The position numbers and the translations under genes are program-made. A stretch of 36,649 bases of DNA from Kiloniellaceae bacterium (GTDB lineage Bacteria; Pseudomonadota; Alphaproteobacteria; Kiloniellales; Kiloniellaceae). The DNA is taken from NCBI GenBank assembly GCA_021776195.1, contig JAJFGK010000041.1:1-36649 (forward strand). Direction: 5' to 3'. Within the stretch, counting starts at the first letter, position 1. Every line of letters starts with the position of its first letter. Below the pieces are notes generated by a model. It searched no databases and was not told where the DNA came from. It worked only from the letters and a program-made list of their open reading frames with translations. Shown piece by piece: positions 32,905 through 36,649 of the stretch.

Positions 32905-34431
32905 CTAGGCCGCCGGCTTGGCCAGGCGGGGTTCGCTGAAGAGGTAGCCCTGGGCGTAGATGACATCGTAGTCCAGAAGCTCGCGCAGCGTGGCTTCGTC
33001 TTCGACCTTGTCGACGATCAGCGTGACCCCCGCCTGACTGAACTCACGCGCGATCACCGGCTTGGTGCGAACCTGCTGGGAAAAGACGTCGGGCGAAAGC
33101 TTGAGAAAATGAATCCCCTCGCGTTCCAGCTCGACCGGATCGAGGTTCAGGTGACGGACCTGATCGAGCGAGAAACGGCATCCCAGCCTGGACAGTTCGC
33201 CCATGCGCGGCCGCGCGTCCGGGCCCCAGCGCTCGAAATCGAGCTGGGTGAACTCGAAGATCAAGTTTTCCGCGAGATGCAGGTTGGAGCGCAGGAACTC
33301 GATAAAGTCATTGAAGAAGGCATCGTCCTCCCAGGATCGTCTGGAGATGTTGCAAAAGAAATCGAGCTCGTCGCCGCGGCGCTGAATTTTGCGCACCAAC
33401 TGGACACAGCGGAATAGCAGCAGATTGTCGATGGTCGTGACCAGGCCCTCGCGCTCGGCGAGCTTGATGTACTGATCCGGCAGGATGGCATAGCCGTCTT
33501 CCGTGCGCATCCGTGTAAAGGCTTCGAAAAAGCGACGCTTGCGCTGGGGCAGTTTGACAACGGGCTGCAGCACCAGATCGACGCGGTCGTCGCGCAGCGC
33601 CTTTCGCGCCACGTCGAGGATCTGCGTTTCGCTCAACTCATAGGGCACCGGTGGCGCCAGCGCGGCCGCCAGGGCATCTGCCTGCGCGGCTCCCGAGCCG
33701 GCCGGGGCCTGGGCCTGGGTCTTGGCCTGGGTCTTGGCCTGGGCCTGCTGGGCGTCCCGTGCCGCGAGGGCCTCGACAAAGCCTATCTTTTGACGGCTCG
33801 GAGCCGGGTCCGTCTCCGGCTCCGGTTTGGGCGCGCGCGGGGGCTGCGGCCGGTCCGCGGCCATCTCCTGATCGGACAGTTCGAACGCCCGCTTCGGCAG
33901 CGCCGGCGCCTCGGCGCGGAGCGGCATCGGGGGCTCCTCCCGATCCACCTCCCGGTCCGATAGCCTATTGGCGGCGGTCTGATCTCGCGTGGCCGTCTCA
34001 CGCTCCTCGTAAAGTCGGTGAATCAGGGACTGCAGAACCTTGACCTCGGCGACGACACGGTCGACCCTGCCTTCTCCCTGGCCGCCATCCGGGTCACCGT
34101 CTGCCGGGGCGCCGTCTGCCGGGGCGCCGTCCGACCAGCCAGAATCGTGGGCCGCGCGCAGGGCGACCAGCTCGCGCGACAGCCAGGTCACCTCATGCTG
34201 CAGGGCGTCATAGGATGACCGCAGGACGGCGGTCTGGTCGTCCCGGCGGCAGACCTGCGCGCGCCGGATCCAGGCCTCGTGACCCAGCCCACAGACGGCA
34301 AATATGGCAAGACCGCAAGCGGCCGAACCGAGAAAGGTCGTCTCGGTCACCGCCAGCGGCAGAAAGAGGCCGGCGGCAACGCCGAGCGCGCCATAGAACC
34401 AGAGCAGGGCGGAATGTCTGAGAAAGGTCAT
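32905..34431 (-). CDS. TipF-like membrane protein with degenerate EAL domain
   Basis: A 508-residue protein with two N-terminal transmembrane helices (about 10-50), a coiled-coil and disordered linker (60-250), and an EAL domain (about 260-505). The EAL signature is EAFTRM in place of EAL-x-R, the catalytic DDFG motif is replaced by LDQV, and the NIS and YAQGYLFSEP segments remain. Phosphodiesterase activity is therefore unlikely and c-di-GMP binding more probable. The architecture matches Caulobacter TipF, which directs flagellar assembly; this is inference. The linker contains 12-bp (33712-33747) and 15-bp (34099-34128) tandem repeats. Confidence 0.87.
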   Translation of the reverse strand: MTFLRHSALLWFYGALGVAAGLFLPLAVTETTFLGSAACGLAIFAVCGLGHEAWIRRAQVCRRDDQTAVLRSSYDALQHEVTWLSRELVALRAAHDSGWSDGAPADGAPADGDPDGGQGEGRVDRVVAEVKVLQSLIHRLYEERETATRDQTAANRLSDREVDREEPPMPLRAEAPALPKRAFELSDQEMAADRPQPPRAPKPEPETDPAPSRQKIGFVEALAARDAQQAQAKTQAKTQAQAPAGSGAAQADALAAALAPPVPYELSETQILDVARKALRDDRVDLVLQPVVKLPQRKRRFFEAFTRMRTEDGYAILPDQYIKLAEREGLVTTIDNLLLFRCVQLVRKIQRRGDELDFFCNISRRSWEDDAFFNDFIEFLRSNLHLAENLIFEFTQLDFERWGPDARPRMGELSRLGCRFSLDQVRHLNLDPVELEREGIHFLKLSPDVFSQQVRTKPVIAREFSQAGVTLIVDKVEDEATLRELLDYDVIYAQGYLFSEPRLAKPAA

Positions 34432-34549
34432 GCTGTGCCGTTTGCTTTTTCGCCTCGATCGCTATCATGCACCGGCAGTCTTGAAAGATAGTTAATCAAA
34501 GGCAAAGAAGGGCTGCTGACGAGACCGCCAGACCAGCGAGAGGACCTCG

Positions 34550-34897
34550 ATGACCGTTACGATTTACCACAACCCACGCTGCAGCAAATCGCGCCAGACC
34601 CTCGACCTCCTGCGCGGCAAGGGGATCGAACCCGCCGTGGTCGAGTATCTGACGGCCCCGCCATCGGCGGCGGAACTCCGCGCTATTCTGGGTCTGCTCG
34701 GGCTCGCGCCGCGCCAGCTCATGCGCCGTGGCGAGGCGCCCTACAAGGAACAGGACCTGGCCAATCCGGATCTGGACGAAGGCGCGCTGATCGAGGCCAT
34801 GGTGGCGAACCCGATCCTGATCGAGCGGCCCATCGTCCTGGCCAACGGGCGGGCCGCCCTGGGCCGCCCGCCAGAGACCGTACTCGACATTCTCTAG
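34550..34897 (+). CDS. arsC: ArsC-family arsenate reductase (glutaredoxin type)
   Basis: The 115-residue thioredoxin-fold protein begins TVTIYHNPRCSKSRQ, with the catalytic cysteine C11, and ends with NPILIERPIVL and GRAALGRPPE, typical of ArsC. It reduces arsenate to arsenite with glutaredoxin, although family members also act as YffB/Spx-type proteins, and no arsR or arsB is adjacent. GAGGA precedes the ATG. The stop codon TAG lies in the first copy of a 29-bp duplicated block. Confidence 0.88.
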   Translation: MTVTIYHNPRCSKSRQTLDLLRGKGIEPAVVEYLTAPPSAAELRAILGLLGLAPRQLMRRGEAPYKEQDLANPDLDEGALIEAMVANPILIERPIVLANGRAALGRPPETVLDIL

Positions 34898-34949
34898 GTG
34901 GGCCACGCGCGGCCAGCGTCCTCTAGCTGGGCCGCACCCGGCCAGCGTC
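34892..34949. repeat. 29-bp tandem duplication spanning arsC and pyrD stops
   Basis: Units 34892-34920 and 34921-34949 match at 25 of 29 positions. The right unit is the end of pyrD (read leftward, DAGRVRPS-stop). The left unit would encode DAGRAWPT-stop in the same reading and contributes the arsC stop codon on the plus strand. Confidence 0.85.
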
Positions 34950-36020
34950 CAGGCCGACCGCCGCCAGGGGCGACGCCAGACCGTCGCGCCGCAGCAGGCC
35001 GGCCAGTTCGCGGGTGATACGCCCGACCAGGCCCGGGCCACCGTAGACAAGCCCGCTGTAGAGCTGGACCAGGGTGGCGCCGGCGCGGATCTTGGCATAG
35101 GCATCGGCGCCGCTGGCCACGCCGCCGACCCCCACCAGCAGCACCCGCCCCTCGGTGCGCCGGTGCATGTCGGCCAGCAGGGCGGTCGAGGGCGCCAGGA
35201 GCGGCGCACCGCTGAGGCCCCCGGCCTCGCCGCGCCGCGCGCTGCGCAGGCTCCGCGGGCGCTCGATCGTGGTGTTGGACACGATCAGCCCATCCAGCCC
35301 GCCGGCCTCGCCCTGCGCAAGAGCGACTGCGGCGATGTCCGCCCGGTCGTCCGGCGTCAGGTCCGGGGCTATTTTCAGGAGCAGCGGCGGCGGGACGGCG
35401 CAGGCCGCGACCAGGGCCGCGCGCACCGCGCCGATCAGGTCCTCCAGCACGGCGCGGCTCTGCAGGGCCCGTAGGCCGGGCGTGTTGGGCGAGGAGACGT
35501 TGATCGTCATGTAATCGGCAAAGGGCCCTAGAGCTTCCGCCGCCAGGGCGTAGTCCGCGGCGGCCTCGACGGTCTCCTTGTTCTTGCCGATGTTGATGCC
35601 GACCGGGCCGCCCTGCCCCACCGGGTTTGCAGCGCGCCAGGCGGCGAGGCGGTCCCGGGCCGCCGCCATGCCGGCGTTATTGAAACCGAGCCGGTTGATC
35701 ACCGCGCGATCCTGCACCAGCCGAAAGATTCGCGGCTTGGGATTGCCGGCCTGCGGGCGCGGCGTCACGCTGCCGACCTCGACAAAGCCGAAGCCGAGAC
35801 CCAGCATGGAGCCCATGACCCGGGCGTCCTTGTCGAAGCCCGCCGCCAGGCCGATCGGATTGGCGAAACGCCGGCCCCAAAGATCGATGCCCAGAAGCGG
35901 ATCGTCGTCGGCGCCGCCGGACGGCACCAGGCCTCTCTCAAGGGCCCAGAGGGTCAGGTCGTGAGCGCGTTCCGGATCGAGGCGGTACAACAGCGGCCGC
36001 AGCAGGCTGTAGAGACTCAT
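34923..36020 (-). CDS. pyrD: Dihydroorotate dehydrogenase (quinone), class 2
   Basis: A 365-residue flavoprotein of pyrimidine synthesis that oxidises dihydroorotate using membrane quinone. The N-terminal helical hairpin (MSLYSLLRPLLYRLDPERAHDL) is the class 2 membrane-binding part. Further evidence is FGFVEVGSVTPRPQAGNPKPR, INRLGFNNAG, NVSSPNTPGLR with the class 2 catalytic serine, and SNTTIERP. ATG 36020 is clear from the conserved N-terminus; the longer in-frame start at 36179 is a shadow of the DUF952 gene. Its 3' end lies in a duplicated block. Confidence 0.96.
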   Translation of the reverse strand: MSLYSLLRPLLYRLDPERAHDLTLWALERGLVPSGGADDDPLLGIDLWGRRFANPIGLAAGFDKDARVMGSMLGLGFGFVEVGSVTPRPQAGNPKPRIFRLVQDRAVINRLGFNNAGMAAARDRLAAWRAANPVGQGGPVGINIGKNKETVEAAADYALAAEALGPFADYMTINVSSPNTPGLRALQSRAVLEDLIGAVRAALVAACAVPPPLLLKIAPDLTPDDRADIAAVALAQGEAGGLDGLIVSNTTIERPRSLRSARRGEAGGLSGAPLLAPSTALLADMHRRTEGRVLLVGVGGVASGADAYAKIRAGATLVQLYSGLVYGGPGLVGRITRELAGLLRRDGLASPLAAVGLDAGRVRPS

Positions 36021-36031
36021 CCCCGCACCCT

Positions 36032-36403
36032 TCAGGCGTCCGTGGCTGTCGATGCACCCCAGGGAAAGCGATGGCGCCCGTCGGCGCCCAGCGGCAGATC
36101 CCAGCTCTGGCACACGGCGCTCAGCGGCAGGGCGCCATAGAGATGCGGAAAGAGCGCACCGCCGCGCGAGGCCTCCCATTTCAAGGCGCCGCCGAGGGCC
36201 GCGGCCTCGACCTCGAACAGTACCAGCCCATCCTGGCCGGCGCGGTGCTTGGCGGCGCTGGCCACGACCTGGTCGCGGGCCGAAAAGTGGATGAAGCCGT
36301 CGGCCCGGTCCTGGGACGATCCGCCATAGGACCCGCCCGCGCGGGCCGCTTCCAGCTCGTCGCGGCGACAGATGTGATAGATCAGGGCGTTCTCCTCGGT
36401 CAT
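36032..36403 (-). CDS. DUF952-domain protein
   Basis: The 123-residue protein fits the DUF952 family: an IYHICRRDELEAA start, DGFIHFSARDQV, VLFEVEA, LKWEASRGGALFPHLYGALPLSAV. Function unknown; it resembles small ADP-ribosyl-type folds in shape, but I have no evidence of activity. It lies 11 bp upstream of pyrD on the same strand, so co-transcription is likely. GTCTGG precedes the ATG, so the ribosome-binding site is weak. Confidence 0.88.
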   Translation of the reverse strand: MTEENALIYHICRRDELEAARAGGSYGGSSQDRADGFIHFSARDQVVASAAKHRAGQDGLVLFEVEAAALGGALKWEASRGGALFPHLYGALPLSAVCQSWDLPLGADGRHRFPWGASTATDA

Positions 36404-36548
36404 GGACCCAGACCTACTCTATCTTCGGGGGGTCGAACAAGACGGGTCTAAGGGCCTGCGCGGATTCGGCTTTCTCGTCAGCCGGGGGGGCGCTATTCTC
36501 GCCGTCACCCGGCCACAAGGGCCCGCACTTCAACCTGCAGGAGTCGCC

Positions 36549-36649
36549 ATGCGGTTCGACAATCTCAATGCCTGGACCTTTATCGACGGTGAGTGGCTGC
36601 CGGGCAATCCGCCGATCCTGGGCGCGCTGAGCCATGGCACCTGGATGGC
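36549..36649 (+). CDS. IlvE-type branched-chain aminotransferase, truncated by window end
   Basis: Only 33 residues are visible: MRFDNLNAWTFIDGEWLPG followed by NPPILGALSHGTWM. The FIDGEW and LSHG segments are the N-terminus of fold-type IV aminotransferases such as the branched-chain enzyme IlvE. GCAGGAG precedes the ATG. D-amino-acid aminotransferase or aminodeoxychorismate lyase cannot be excluded from this fragment. Confidence 0.75.
   Translation, partial: MRFDNLNAWTFIDGEWLPGNPPILGALSHGTWM

Noticed and set aside
1..36649. CRISPR arrays, integrases, transposases, rRNA
   Set aside because: No regularly spaced repeats and no recognisable proteins or RNA of these types were seen on either strand.

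Overview
The window is a piece of a high-GC alphaproteobacterial chromosome. The complete ethylmalonyl-CoA gene trio (mcd, ccr, ecm), a Zur/ZnuABC zinc locus, a TipF-like degenerate EAL protein, and short Coq7 and GluQRS genes fit a Rhodospirillales/Kiloniellales-type genome. No 16S gene or species marker is present, so this placement is inference. Most of the window is ordinary, tightly packed chromosome. The accessory character is concentrated in the first 7 kb.

Region 1 (1-6950). The left edge holds a truncated GHKL (Hsp90/MORC-like) ATPase gene of visibly lower GC. It lies beyond the 3' end of a tRNA-Leu(CAA) gene, which is the usual layout of an island inserted at a tRNA. Next, reading leftward on the minus strand, come a SABATH-type carboxyl methyltransferase, a 273-bp multi-hairpin inverted-repeat element, a 942-residue helical protein ending in a lethal-factor-like zinc metallopeptidase domain (HEIGH plus a downstream WFAE), and a two-CxxC CpXC-domain protein that looks co-transcribed with the peptidase. 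This peptidase/CpXC pair is the strongest candidate for an undescribed system. Two more hairpin repeats lie upstream of the methyltransferase.

Region 2 (6947-12889). This is the ethylmalonyl-CoA pathway. ccr and mcd run leftward with a trailing HAD phosphatase, and ecm runs rightward. The divergent spacer can hold two overlapping promoters and a TTATTG-N7-CAATAA dyad.

Region 3 (13007-21341). A small secreted protein and an orphan hybrid histidine kinase precede the zinc locus: znuA leftward, zur-znuC-znuB rightward, with two Zur-box-like dyads between them. Directly behind znuB lie a phytanoyl-CoA-dioxygenase-type enzyme and a GH84 glycosidase, overlapping each other and possibly part of the same transcription unit.

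Region 4 (21385-26508). This part holds a low-GC secreted protein, a type II NADH dehydrogenase, an orphan ACT-like protein, a secreted Spondin_N protein followed by a good terminator, and a DUF4743 Nudix hydrolase coupled to a membrane-anchored protein.

Region 5 (26486-36649). This is housekeeping sequence: gluQRS, an AlkA-type glycosylase, a carboxylesterase, an HNH protein, the yqaA-dsbB-coq7 operon, an NTF2-like protein, a double cold-shock protein with a long leader, the TipF-like protein, arsC, pyrD, a DUF952 protein and the start of an IlvE-type aminotransferase. The arsC/pyrD junction carries a 29-bp tandem duplication that includes the stop codons of both genes. No CRISPR array, rRNA gene, transposase or integrase was seen.
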